Source of the DNA: Nitrospirota bacterium
Lineage (GTDB): Bacteria; Nitrospirota; Thermodesulfovibrionia; Thermodesulfovibrionales; UBA1546
Assembly (NCBI GenBank): GCA_009773185.1
Contig: WPIF01000003.1
Span: forward strand, 76,760 to 140,759
Direction: 5' to 3'
DNA length: 64,000 nt
Part shown: positions 45,763 through 53,873 of the stretch, piece by piece
How positions within the stretch are numbered: the first letter of the stretch is position 1
Layout of the letters: each line of letters opens with the position of its first letter
The notes under the pieces: model-generated
Told to the model about the DNA's origin: nothing
Database searches by the model: none
What the model saw: only the letters and a program-made list of their open reading frames with translations
Program-made: the position numbers and the translations under genes

Positions 45763-45824
45763 GGCTTTTGCCTCCTGTATTTTAATTTTTCACACTTTGC
45801 AATATCGTAAACAACAGCGATACG

Positions 45825-47558
45825 CTATCTTATATAAGCCTCGGTGACGTATCTCCTCATCATCCTGTGGCAGTTGAAATAATAGGCATTCTTGCCTATG
45901 GCATTCTGCATCATCCTTATCCATGTATGCCTGTCATTGTAATACATGGGAATCAGGATAGTCTCAAGCTTGGCATATAAATCATCGGCATCTCTTTTAT
46001 CTATAACCTCGACATTATCAGTAAGAGCTATCTCTGTGGGGCTCGGACCAATGGCCCAGCCTGTGAAGCCTTCGATATGCCCCTCTATCCACCAGCCGTC
46101 AAGAACGCTGAAGTTCATCACGCCGTTATGCGCTGCCTTCATACCGCTTGTGCCTGATGCCTCGCGGGGCCTGAGGGGCGTGTTAAGCCATACATCAACA
46201 CCGGCGACAAGTTTGAGCGCCTTTTCCATGTTATAGTTTTTTACATAAGCCATCTTAATCTTGCCTTTTAATTTTTCTTTTATTACATGGATTTTTTCTA
46301 TAAGCCATTTGCCGTGGTCGTCTTTAGGATGAGCCTTGCCGGAGTAAATAATCTGAATCTTTCCTGCGGCAATTTTTTCGAGCCGTTCCATATCGCTGAA
46401 TATCAGGTCAGCGCGCTTGTATGCGGTTGCCCTTCGTGCAAAACCGATTGTGAGGGTTTCATAATCCAGGCCGGCATTTGTCTCTGCATTGACAAAATCA
46501 ATTAAAATCCTTTTGGCCTCTGTATGCGCTGTCCACAATTCCTCATCAGGGATACGGCCGACCCTCACAAACAGTTCAGGCTCGTTTGCCCATCCCGGAA
46601 GATATTTATCATAGAGCTTTTTAAGGCTGTCACAGGTCCACGTGAAGGAATGCACGCCGTTTGTTATGGCGGAAATCTCATAGCCCGGGAACATGTGTTT
46701 TGAAACCTCTCCGTGTTTTTTGGCAACTCCATTGATAAATTCGCTGAGGTTTATTGCAAGGAGTGTCATGTTGAGATTGTCCTTGCCGCCAAGTGATTTC
46801 AATATATCAATGGGTATCGGTTCTCCCATTATCTTTGATACCAGGTCATAGGAAAATTTGTCGTGGCCTGCTTCAACAGGGGTATGGGTTGTAAAAACAC
46901 ATATATCTTTTACACGGTCCACATCCCATACAAGCCTTTCGTCCCAGACATCTTCAATGGGCCTTTTATATCTAAGAAGCAGTTCAATTGTCAGCAGGGC
47001 GGCGTGGCCTTCGTTCATGTGATATTTTTTAATTTCAAATCCGAGTTCATGGAGCATTTTTACCCCGCCTATCCCGAGGATAATCTCCTGTTTCAGCCTG
47101 TATGACAGATCGCCGCCGTAGAGATGGGCTGTAAGCTCCCTGTCATCAGGAGAATTTCCCTGGATGTCAGCATCAAGAAAGAATACAGGGATGTTCCCTC
47201 CTGTAAGGCTTTTTACAACATAGAGCCAGGCCTGTATAGCAACATCGCGCCCTTCTATCTGCACATATACCTTTGATGGAAGGAGGGTCATATATTGTGA
47301 CGGCTCCCAGATAGTAGGCAGTTCTGACTGCCGGCCTCTCTCATCTATTTCCTGGGTGAAATATCCTTTTTTACTCAGAAGAGTTACTGCAACCATCGGG
47401 AGTTTGAGGTCTGCGCCTGATTTTATTGTGTCTCCTGCAAGCACGCCAAGGCCTCCGCTGTAAGTAGGGATGTCATTGGCAAGCCCTATCTCCATAGAGA
47501 AATAGGCAATCTTCGGCTCTTTGATAAATTCGTTTAGCTGGGTCAAAATCGGGTCCAT
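45825..47558 (-). CDS. glgP: Alpha-glucan (glycogen) phosphorylase, short type
   Basis: 577 residues, the length of the short alpha-glucan phosphorylases (TIGR02094-like, GT35). It releases glucose-1-phosphate from alpha-1,4-glucans using PLP. The start IAYFSMEIGLANDIPTYSGG and the PLP-site region REASGTSGMKAAHNGVMNFS are both present; the lysine in GTSGMK binds PLP. It stands alone; no glgB or glgA is seen here. Confidence 0.94.
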   Translation of the reverse strand: MDPILTQLNEFIKEPKIAYFSMEIGLANDIPTYSGGLGVLAGDTIKSGADLKLPMVAVTLLSKKGYFTQEIDERGRQSELPTIWEPSQYMTLLPSKVYVQIEGRDVAIQAWLYVVKSLTGGNIPVFFLDADIQGNSPDDRELTAHLYGGDLSYRLKQEIILGIGGVKMLHELGFEIKKYHMNEGHAALLTIELLLRYKRPIEDVWDERLVWDVDRVKDICVFTTHTPVEAGHDKFSYDLVSKIMGEPIPIDILKSLGGKDNLNMTLLAINLSEFINGVAKKHGEVSKHMFPGYEISAITNGVHSFTWTCDSLKKLYDKYLPGWANEPELFVRVGRIPDEELWTAHTEAKRILIDFVNAETNAGLDYETLTIGFARRATAYKRADLIFSDMERLEKIAAGKIQIIYSGKAHPKDDHGKWLIEKIHVIKEKLKGKIKMAYVKNYNMEKALKLVAGVDVWLNTPLRPREASGTSGMKAAHNGVMNFSVLDGWWIEGHIEGFTGWAIGPSPTEIALTDNVEVIDKRDADDLYAKLETILIPMYYNDRHTWIRMMQNAIGKNAYYFNCHRMMRRYVTEAYIR

Positions 47559-47675
47559 TGATTTTATATTTTAAGACATTAAAGAAAGATATACAACTTG
47601 TAAATTACAGATAAAATTTATGCATTAATGTTCTTCTCTTGTTGAAACCACCTGATCCGTGATATATTCATTCTC

Positions 47676-48905
47676 ATGCAGAAACATATTCCATATCAAT
47701 TTTTTATTGCATTCCGTTATCTCAAATCCAAAAAGAAGAATAAGGGGATATCGCTTAATACAGCCATTTCTGTCGGCGGTGTGGCAGTCGGCGTCATGGC
47801 GCTCCTTGTTGTGCTTTCTGTAATGAGCGGCTTTCACGAAGACCTTCAGAGAAAGATACTTGGTGTGAATCCGCATATTGTAGTCCTGAGTTACAGGGGA
47901 GGGGTAACTGATTATAAAGATATAATGGAGAAAGTTAATGAAGAAAAGGATATAGCTTCTTCGTCTCCGTTTGTCCTCGGTCAGGTCATGGTCTCATCAG
48001 GGAAAAGGGCGCACGGTGTTTATTTAAGGGGAATTGACCCTGCACTTGAAATAAAGACCACTGAAATATCCAGATATATAAAAGACGGGAAGATGGATGA
48101 CCTTAAGCCTGAGAAAGGAATCGCCGGAATTGTAATAGGCAAAGAACTTGCAAGCAGCCTTGGTGTTTTTAGAGGCGACCAGATAAATGTGATATCGCCT
48201 GTTGGAGAAATCGGCCCGTTGGGAATGCTTCCAAAGGTCAGGCAGTTCAGGGTTGCTGCGATATTTGAAGTCGGGATGTTCGAATATGATTCGAATCTTG
48301 TTCTTACAGAGCTTTCTCCTGCCCAGGAATTTTTTGGCATGGGAGATACTGTGACAGGGATTCAGCTTAAGGTTAAGGATATTTACAAGGCAAAGGAAAC
48401 AAGAGAGCATATCCAGAAAAAACTTGATTTCCCATACTACGGAAGAGACTGGATGCAGATGAACAGCAATCTTTTTTCAGCCTTAAAGCTCGAAAAGCTT
48501 GCAATGTTTGTAATACTTATCCTTATAGTCCTTGTTGCCTCGTTTAATATTGTCGGCACTCTTATAATGAATGTCATTGAAAAAAGCCGTGAGATTGCAA
48601 TCCTTAAAGCAATGGGCGCGACAAACAGGGGAATCATGTTCATATTCATGCTTCAGGGGCTTTTTATAGGGCTTACCGGCACAACAATTGGAATTGCAGG
48701 CGGATATCTGCTTGGACATCTGTTCAATAATGTGATTAAACTGCCGCCGCAGGTATATTATCTCAGCCATCTGCCGATAAAAATGGAGCTGATTGATTTT
48801 GTCGCTGTTTCTTCGTCTGCGATATTAATAAGTTTTTTTGCAACGATATATCCTGCCTGGCAGGCGGCAAAACTTAATCCTGTTGAGCCGTTGAGGTATG
48901 AGTAG
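47676..48905 (+). CDS. lolE: LolC/LolE-type lipoprotein-releasing ABC permease
   Basis: 409 residues. It extracts lipoproteins from the inner membrane and passes them to the carrier LolA. Membrane segment 1 at about 25-50 (AISVGGVAVGVMALLVVLSV), a large periplasmic domain (about 55-265), and three C-terminal membrane segments with the FtsX domain ending AKLNPVEPLRYE, the family ending. Single-permease organisms use it as a homodimer (LolF-like); only one permease is seen. It is separated from lolD by repeat element A2. Confidence 0.92.
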   Translation: MQKHIPYQFFIAFRYLKSKKKNKGISLNTAISVGGVAVGVMALLVVLSVMSGFHEDLQRKILGVNPHIVVLSYRGGVTDYKDIMEKVNEEKDIASSSPFVLGQVMVSSGKRAHGVYLRGIDPALEIKTTEISRYIKDGKMDDLKPEKGIAGIVIGKELASSLGVFRGDQINVISPVGEIGPLGMLPKVRQFRVAAIFEVGMFEYDSNLVLTELSPAQEFFGMGDTVTGIQLKVKDIYKAKETREHIQKKLDFPYYGRDWMQMNSNLFSALKLEKLAMFVILILIVLVASFNIVGTLIMNVIEKSREIAILKAMGATNRGIMFIFMLQGLFIGLTGTTIGIAGGYLLGHLFNNVIKLPPQVYYLSHLPIKMELIDFVAVSSSAILISFFATIYPAWQAAKLNPVEPLRYE

Positions 48906-48911
48906 AGGGAT

Positions 48912-49035
48912 GAAGTCAGGCAATAGCATCTTCGCTCATTCTCGCTGCGCTCCGAGGTTTTTGCCTCTTGATTATTTTATTTGCACTGTCGGACTATCGG
49001 CAAAAAAAACCGCTCAGATACCATTGCCTGACTTC
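48912..49035. repeat. Family A intergenic element, copy A2
   Basis: Arms GAAGTCAGGCAATAGCATC (48912-48930) and its near complement (49017-49035) match at 17 of 19 positions. The core has TCATTCTCGCTGCGCTCCGAGG and TATCGGCAAA, then AACCGCTC. It splits the lolE-lolD operon. Confidence 0.85.
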
Positions 49036-49055
49036 TGCGTAAAAGGTGATGTTAA

Positions 49056-49745
49056 GTGATTGAAGTTCGGAATTTAAAAAAATCTTTTTATCCGCCTGCG
49101 GGTGAGCTGCAAGTCCTGAACGGGATTAATCTCTCTATAAAGGCAGGGGAAATGGTTGCGATTGTTGGAGCATCAGGTGTTGGCAAGAGTACACTCCTGC
49201 ATATCCTGAGCGCTCTGGACAGGCCAAGTTCAGGCAGTATCTTATATGAGGGCCAAGATGTGTTTTCTCTGGATGATAATGCACTGGCTGCTTTCAGGAA
49301 TACATCAATAGGCTTTGTCTTTCAGTTCCATCACCTGCTCCCTGAATTTACCGCGCTTGAAAATGTGATGATGCCGGGACTGATAAGCATGGCAACAAGC
49401 GGGCAAGCGAGCAAGCGGGCAAGCTTTGAAGAGGTTAAAGAAAAGGCAGAAAAGCTGCTCAGAGAACTCGGAGTGTATGAAAGGAAAAACCACAGGCCAG
49501 GAGAGCTTTCAGGCGGAGAGCAGCAGCGCGTTGCAGTTGCGCGGGCATTAATACTCGGGCCCAAGGTTGTTTTTGCTGATGAGCCGACAGGGAATCTCGA
49601 CACGCATACAGGCGAGGAGCTTTTTAAACTGCTCCTTGAACTCAATAAAAAAGAAGGCATCACATTCGTAATCGTCACCCATAACGAATCACTCTCGCGC
49701 CAGTGCCACAGGATTTTAGAGATGGTGGATGGAAGGTTCAGGTAG
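49056..49745 (+). CDS. lolD: Lipoprotein-releasing ABC transporter ATP-binding protein
   Basis: 229 residues from GTG 49056 (AAAGGTGA upstream). It powers lipoprotein release together with the permease encoded before it. Walker A GASGVGKSTL, signature LSGGEQQRVAVARAL, Walker B VVFADEPTGNLD and an H-loop in VIVTHN are complete. Between Q-loop and signature it carries an eight-codon insert (GQASKRAS) made by an 8-bp repeat at 49401-49424. Confidence 0.95.
   Translation: MIEVRNLKKSFYPPAGELQVLNGINLSIKAGEMVAIVGASGVGKSTLLHILSALDRPSSGSILYEGQDVFSLDDNALAAFRNTSIGFVFQFHHLLPEFTALENVMMPGLISMATSGQASKRASFEEVKEKAEKLLRELGVYERKNHRPGELSGGEQQRVAVARALILGPKVVFADEPTGNLDTHTGEELFKLLLELNKKEGITFVIVTHNESLSRQCHRILEMVDGRFR
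49401..49424 (+). repeat. 8-bp tandem repeat inside lolD
   Basis: Three units GGGCAAGC, GAGCAAGC, GGGCAAGC; a 24-bp, in-frame insert in a surface loop. Confidence 0.8.
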
Positions 49746-49999
49746 GGGTTATACCATTTTCTTCCTGTAAGTGACAACTTGTAGATAAGCAAAAAACTTA
49801 AGACTTCAAATGGATAGAAACAGTGGTGGACGATTTTGCCACAAAAGACCAGCCAGGCTTTTAGTCCTTATTATCACAAAATGCCAAACAGGTTCATTTT
49901 ATAGCCATTGATTTTAATGATTTTCTTGTTTTCTCTTTTTACCAAAATGTGCTATATTTCCACCGTAAAGGCAGAAACTACCTTCGAGGTAGATTATAT

Positions 50000-50069
50000 G
50001 TTAGCGCAAACCGGCAATCGGGGCATAAAATAGCCCCGATAACCGTTAGGGTAAAAAATTAATAACGGC
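50000..50069 (+). repeat. 70-bp direct repeat, copy 1, with hairpin
   Basis: Begins GTTAGCGCAAACCGGCAATC and ends AATTAATAACGGC. The stem CGGGGC/GCCCCG encloses ATAAAATA. Nearly identical to 50438-50507. The gap before it (49746-49999) shows no gene. Confidence 0.8.
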
Positions 50070-50093
50070 ATTAAGAAAAAAGGAGAAAAAACA

Positions 50094-50255
50094 ATGGACA
50101 AGAAAGATGCTGTATTCATCGCAACAACTCTTATGATTAAAGACAAATTTAAAGACTTCAATCCAGAAGAGAAAATTGAGACAAATAAACAATATTCAGA
50201 ATTATTCATAACTTTAAATCGGTATCTTTCTCAACTTTACGATAAGTGCCAGTAA
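50094..50255 (+). CDS. Small protein (53 residues), cassette-like
   Basis: ATG at 50094 with AAAAAGGAGAAA upstream, stop TAA at 50253. It begins MDKKDAVFIATTLMIKDKFK and is acidic-basic and helical. It resembles no family I know. It lies within the repeat-bounded unit 50000-50437 and overlaps the opposite-strand small gene by 50 bp at its 3' end. Confidence 0.5.
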   Translation: MDKKDAVFIATTLMIKDKFKDFNPEEKIETNKQYSELFITLNRYLSQLYDKCQ

Positions 50256-50388
50256 CCTTTTCAAAAGAAAGAGTAAGATAACCACAGATATTTACATACT
50301 GAGAATCAATGACAGAAAAAAAGTCATCAAAAAGCTTTTGTCTATCTTCTTTACTAAAAGCATGTCCAGTGACAGAAAATTTAAACAT
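50206..50388 (-). CDS. Small protein (60 residues), opposite strand of the cassette
   Basis: A strong ribosome site (TAGGAGG, seven bases before the ATG at 50388) supports translation. It begins MFKFSVTGHAFSKEDRQKLF and ends with a charged tail; the sequence suggests one alpha/beta domain. It converges on and overlaps the 53-residue gene. Function unknown. Confidence 0.6.
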   Translation of the reverse strand: MFKFSVTGHAFSKEDRQKLFDDFFSVIDSQYVNICGYLTLSFEKVTGTYRKVEKDTDLKL

Positions 50389-50437
50389 AGCAACCTCCTA
50401 CAAAGTTAAATGGTTAATAAAAATAAACCCCAACGGC

Positions 50438-50507
50438 GTTAGCGCAAACCGGCAATCGGGGCATAAAATAGCCCCGACCGCCGATAGGGACAAAAATTAA
50501 TAACGGC
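50438..50507 (+). repeat. 70-bp direct repeat, copy 2, with hairpin
   Basis: The same start (GTTAGCGCAAACC), stem-loop and end (AATTAATAACGGC) as copy 1. It follows AACCCCAACGGC, a boundary motif seen again at 50822-50832. Confidence 0.8.
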
Positions 50508-50524
50508 AAAAAAGGAATAAAGTA

Positions 50525-50821
50525 ATGTCATTATTTGACCCCATCGAAAAACTTATTACCGAACATGGTTCTTCTGCGATACAAGAGAAGCATATCGCGT
50601 TGCTCAGAGAGCAGCTTTCGATTCTCAAGGAGCAGTTTACGTTGCTCGAAGCGGAGAATAAAATTCTTAAAACGGAGAATGAAAACCTTAAAACGGAAAA
50701 TCAAAATCTCAAACAAGAGGATATAAACCTGAAAAAGAAAATAGAAGAAATTTCTCACAAAATACCTCCAACACTCGGTAAAATTGTTTATACACATGAC
50801 CCCAAACTTGACAAAATATAA
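50525..50821 (+). CDS. Coiled-coil protein, cassette-like
   Basis: 98 residues. A long leucine-rich coiled coil (LREQLSILKEQFTLLEAENK, then TENENLKTENQNLKQE) fills residues about 28-75. Ribosome site AAGGAATAAAGTA precedes the ATG. It follows the second 70-bp repeat directly and ends just before the AACCCAACGGCGTTAGC boundary. Such small coiled-coil proteins are frequent in integron cassettes. Function unknown. Confidence 0.65.
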   Translation: MSLFDPIEKLITEHGSSAIQEKHIALLREQLSILKEQFTLLEAENKILKTENENLKTENQNLKQEDINLKKKIEEISHKIPPTLGKIVYTHDPKLDKI

Positions 50822-50850
50822 ACCCAACGGCGTTAGCCCAAGATAAATAA

Positions 50851-51825
50851 ATGAAATCTAAAATCATGAGCAACTTTGAAATTCCCCAGAATGTTTCATA
50901 TTTCGGCCTTCTTGGAAATGTTAATTATTCGATACAATTCATAGAATTTCCTAACAATTTGAAAGTGGAGCAAAGGGCAAAATCTAGAATTGTTGAATTG
51001 ATTGCTGAAATGACCGATCAATCAACTTTTGAAATCGAAGGAAGGTTTGAAACTATTTATGGATGCGGCGATAGGAAAAGCGCCTATTGTATTACCACAC
51101 AACTAATGGACGCACCTAAGCAGGACAATGAGAGTTCTGTCTCCTATTTTCTGAAGACGCATGAATATCAGTCATCATTTATAGAGAAAATAGAACAAAG
51201 AATTAATTTGCTACGCCTCTGCTCAAAAGGCGACATAAGACTCAGCTTTAGTTGTTTTTATACCTATGATGACCAGGGGAAAAGAGAACTTGATGCTCTT
51301 CATGACAACTTTAATGAACTAAGGAATTGGAAGTTTCACGTCAGCCCAACAGAAATAGATAATTTCAACGACTTTATATCAACAACGCGTTTTCCGCTAA
51401 GTCATGAATACTTACAATTAGCATTTGAAACTTTTCTACTGTCGTACGAGGCTCACGATGATCGCCTTTCTTTCTTAGCTTTAATGATCGCGATGGAAAC
51501 GTTGTTTAATGATGGTAATCAAGAGCTGCGCTACAGGCTTGCACGGGGCGCGGCGGTCTTCTTAGGCAAATCCAGTAGAGAGTCCCATCAAATTTTCAAT
51601 GACATTCGAAAGCTCTATGACAAAAGATCTACTCTTGTTCATACTGGAGATTCTAAGAAGTTAAGCACTTCAGATCTCTTATTGCTCCAAAATTATGTTC
51701 GCAACAGCTTACGCTTACTAATACAATGCAACCTTCCGAAGAAAGATCTTATTAACAGATTAACGGTGGAGGGTTTCGGCGCTCTAAATCGCATAAAGAA
51801 ATTCGGAACAAAAAAACAAGGCTAA
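50851..51825 (+). CDS. HEPN-domain protein (ApeA-type), cassette gene
   Basis: 324 residues. The C-terminal half (SFLALMIAMETLFNDGNQEL, RYRLARGAAVFLGK, then YDKRSTLVHTGD at about 258-270) is a HEPN domain; R-x4-H in KRSTLVHTG is the ribonuclease motif. The arrangement is close to Apea-HEPN proteins such as the anti-phage protein ApeA. The N-terminal 180 residues are a separate beta-rich part without motif. The gene starts 15 bp after GTTAGCC, with no clear ribosome site, and its stop lies inside the R'' site of the attC at 51820. Likely an RNA-cutting defence protein (inference). Confidence 0.82.
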   Translation: MKSKIMSNFEIPQNVSYFGLLGNVNYSIQFIEFPNNLKVEQRAKSRIVELIAEMTDQSTFEIEGRFETIYGCGDRKSAYCITTQLMDAPKQDNESSVSYFLKTHEYQSSFIEKIEQRINLLRLCSKGDIRLSFSCFYTYDDQGKRELDALHDNFNELRNWKFHVSPTEIDNFNDFISTTRFPLSHEYLQLAFETFLLSYEAHDDRLSFLALMIAMETLFNDGNQELRYRLARGAAVFLGKSSRESHQIFNDIRKLYDKRSTLVHTGDSKKLSTSDLLLLQNYVRNSLRLLIQCNLPKKDLINRLTVEGFGALNRIKKFGTKKQG

Positions 51826-51910
51826 CAAAATGCTCAACCAGACTCGCAATAAACGTCGGTTGGTTTTCATCTTTGGCTTGTACGCTCGCTGGTTAGCATC
51901 GGCGTTATAC
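51820..51910 (+). mobile_element. attC-like integron recombination site
   Basis: R'' GGCTAAC (51820-51826), inner arm GCTCAACCAG, central loop, inner arm CTGGTTAGC, R' GTTATAC (51904-51910): 91 bp in all. The inner arms pair with one extra C in the first arm, the extrahelical base expected in attC. The stop codon of the HEPN gene is inside R'', as in many cassettes, and the next gene starts 20 bp after R'. Shares core bases with 33257-33346. Confidence 0.7.
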
Positions 51911-51930
51911 CTGAATAATATGGACAGCAT

Positions 51931-52566
51931 ATGAAAAAGTTCGCAATGACTATTGCTGCATCAATAACGCTGGCCCCTGCCCTAATATTTTCGAACTCAA
52001 TTATTTTTAGTAATTTTATAATAATCTTGATTGCGATTTGGCTTTGTTGGATATTAACAGAATTTTATATTGGTATCACAAGACCTTGTCAGGGCACGGA
52101 GCCTAAACAACCACTGCTTATGATCAGTCGGATGTTTTGGCTTTTTTTTGTCATATATTCATGGGTTGACATCCGTTATCACTGGTCTACGGCAGAATTC
52201 CCGCCATGGTTTCTGGCGATTCTCCTTGTATTATGTTCCGCAGGTCTTCTTATCAGGATATGGGCAGTTATCCACTTAGGGAAATCATTTTCATATGATG
52301 TTAAGAAGCCGGAAGCCGGTAAATTTATCAAAACAGGTCCTTACAGGTTTACTCGACATCCGGCATATTTGGGCATTTTAATTCTGGGGTCTCTTCCCGG
52401 GCTGATACTGGGAAGCATCCCCGGTTTCGTCGGTATGCTGCTGACAACACTTGTGCCTGTTATTATTCGCGCAAAGTCCGAAGATGAATTATTGGAGGCA
52501 GAATTTGGTGAAGATTATATAAAATATAAAAAATCAACTTTTGGTATTATTCCTTTTATTTATTGA
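51931..52566 (+). CDS. Isoprenylcysteine carboxylmethyltransferase-family protein
   Basis: 211 residues, four or five membrane segments. The C-terminal signature GPYRFTRHPAYLGILI and E-x-x-L-x-x-x-F-G-x-x-Y (EAEFGEDYIKY) is that of the ICMT/PEMT-like methyltransferases, which use S-adenosylmethionine. The substrate in bacteria is usually unknown. It follows an attC-like site, so it may have entered as a gene cassette. Confidence 0.82.
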   Translation: MKKFAMTIAASITLAPALIFSNSIIFSNFIIILIAIWLCWILTEFYIGITRPCQGTEPKQPLLMISRMFWLFFVIYSWVDIRYHWSTAEFPPWFLAILLVLCSAGLLIRIWAVIHLGKSFSYDVKKPEAGKFIKTGPYRFTRHPAYLGILILGSLPGLILGSIPGFVGMLLTTLVPVIIRAKSEDELLEAEFGEDYIKYKKSTFGIIPFIY

Positions 52567-52581
52567 TACAGGAGGTAAGCT

Positions 52582-52644
52582 ATGGAAAAAGCAAGAATTC
52601 ATTCGGAAGGTTTTCGAAACAGAAAAGGGGACGGTTCTATTTAA
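52582..52644 (+). pseudogene. Start of a small gene cut by the 52.6-kb palindromic element
   Basis: AGGAGG and an ATG at 52582 open a frame (MEKARIHSEGFRNRK) that runs into the palindromic element and stops after 20 codons. Past the element, LKSFDKKVREEEFPQFIL reads on in one frame to a stop near 52828, which could be the rest of the same gene. The element probably interrupted it. Confidence 0.4.
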
Positions 52645-52740
52645 ATGAGAAAAATGCAAAAATATAGAGCCATTATTATAAATTTTATTGGTTGTCTGCG
52701 GCTGGCGGTGAAAAATGAAAATAAATAGAACCGTCCCCTT
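52625..52740. mobile_element. 116-bp miniature inverted-repeat element
   Basis: AAGGGGACGGTTCTATTTA (52625-52643) is perfectly repeated in inverse at 52722-52740. The inside is 78 bp, A+T-rich, without a reading frame. It has the form of a MITE or REP-type element; GGGGACGGTTC ends are common around REP-associated transposase genes. No transposase is near. Confidence 0.75.
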
Positions 52741-52984
52741 AAATCCTTTGATAAAAAAGTCAGGGAAGAGGAGTTCCCCCAATTTATTTTGTTACCAAAT
52801 CTTTTAAAACTTATTAGGAGCTAGTAAATTTTTTCAATCTATGCCTGATTGCATCTCTTCATATTCTTTCGTATAATCTAAATATGTTTTAAAGGCACAG
52901 GAACATTTTCCGTATTTTTTATTTGACAGAGCCGGCAGGCATATCTTTCTTTACAGAAGTTCGATATATGGACTATAATTTTGT

Positions 52985-53263
52985 ATGGCGACTACAATCG
53001 AATACAGATATGTCGTGAGCGACAAAAAAATCCTCGGAGGAGAGCCTGTAATCAGAGGGACGCGCACTCCTGTGAGGGCGATTGTGGAAAACTGGCGTCT
53101 TGGCCTCTCCCCTGAAGAGATCGTAATTCATATGCCCCACCTTAAGCTTGCTCAGGTATTTGAAGCTCTTAGCTACTACAGCGACCACCAGAAAGAAATC
53201 AATAAATACATTGAGAAAAATCAGGTTCCGGAAGATAAAATCCACTCTGCCTTTATTATATAG
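52985..53263 (+). CDS. DUF433 antitoxin-like protein
   Basis: 92 residues. ILGGEPVIRGTRTPVRAIVE is the DUF433 signature, followed by GLSPEEIVIHMPHLKLAQVF. DUF433 proteins often are antitoxins of DUF5615 PIN-like toxins. No such partner is present; the next gene encodes a DUF5661-type protein instead. Confidence 0.85.
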   Translation: MATTIEYRYVVSDKKILGGEPVIRGTRTPVRAIVENWRLGLSPEEIVIHMPHLKLAQVFEALSYYSDHQKEINKYIEKNQVPEDKIHSAFII

Positions 53264-53280
53264 AAATCATCGGAGGAATT

Positions 53281-53715
53281 ATGAAACTGCCTGAATATGT
53301 TACTAAGGCTGAAGTACAGAGAGTATGCAAAGCGCTCGGATTAAGAGACTGGACAAAAATCAAAGAGCCTAAAGTTACTTTAAAAGAAGCAAAAAGGATT
53401 TTAAGAGAGATTGACGCAAGAGGCATGAAGATTGAGCCTGAGCAGTTCCGTGCAGGGCTTGATGTTGAGCTTGAGCACGGCACAATGTACAAAGAGGCGA
53501 ATGTTACAAATAATCACCCGGTGATTACAGGCAAGATAGTTCTTGCCCATATGATTGAGTCACTTGATTACTACAGGAGGCTTGAGGTTGCGGAACTCGA
53601 AGGTGACCTGCATAAGGCGGTTGTAAATGGGAATGATGCAAAGGCAAAAAACTACTATAAAAGAATTATAAAAGCAAAAATAGAACTTGCAGGGGCAGAA
53701 GGCAGGAAGCTGTAG
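53281..53715 (+). CDS. DUF5661-like protein
   Basis: 144 residues, helical, soluble. The segment FRAGLDVELEHGTMYKEANV, then TGKIVLAHMIESLDYYRRLE resembles DUF5661 (GLDVELEHG...GKIALAHL...YY). It starts 17 bp after the DUF433 gene with GGAGG, so they form an operon. Function unknown. Confidence 0.72.
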   Translation: MKLPEYVTKAEVQRVCKALGLRDWTKIKEPKVTLKEAKRILREIDARGMKIEPEQFRAGLDVELEHGTMYKEANVTNNHPVITGKIVLAHMIESLDYYRRLEVAELEGDLHKAVVNGNDAKAKNYYKRIIKAKIELAGAEGRKL

Positions 53716-53734
53716 GAGATTTATATGATAATAG

Positions 53735-53864
53735 ATAGGTCGGATATAGTGTTTGAGCGGTTTTATTTGCCGATAGCCTTACAGAATATGTTTATATAAT
53801 AAAGAGGCAAATACCTCGGAGGGCTTTAGCCCGAGAATGAGCGAGAATATTATATCCGACCTAT
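53735..53864. repeat. Family A intergenic element, copy A3 (inverse orientation)
   Basis: Arms ATAGGTCGGATATA (53735-53748) and their exact complement (53851-53864). The core has GAGCGGTTTTATTTGCCGAT and AGAGGCAAATACCTCGG. Its inner hairpin is GGGCTTTAGCCC, unlike A1/A2. It lies between convergent genes. Confidence 0.85.
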
Positions 53865-53873
53865 TTCTGAGCT

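Noticed and set aside
50400-50850. AACCC(C)AACGGCGTTAGC at 50428 and 50822 as complete attC sites
   Set aside because: Only a core-site-like boundary is present; no paired inner arms between R'' and R' can be found, so I describe them as boundaries only.
52985-53715. DUF433 plus next gene as a toxin-antitoxin pair
   Set aside because: The second gene is DUF5661-like, not a PIN-like DUF5615 toxin, so the pairing is not supported.
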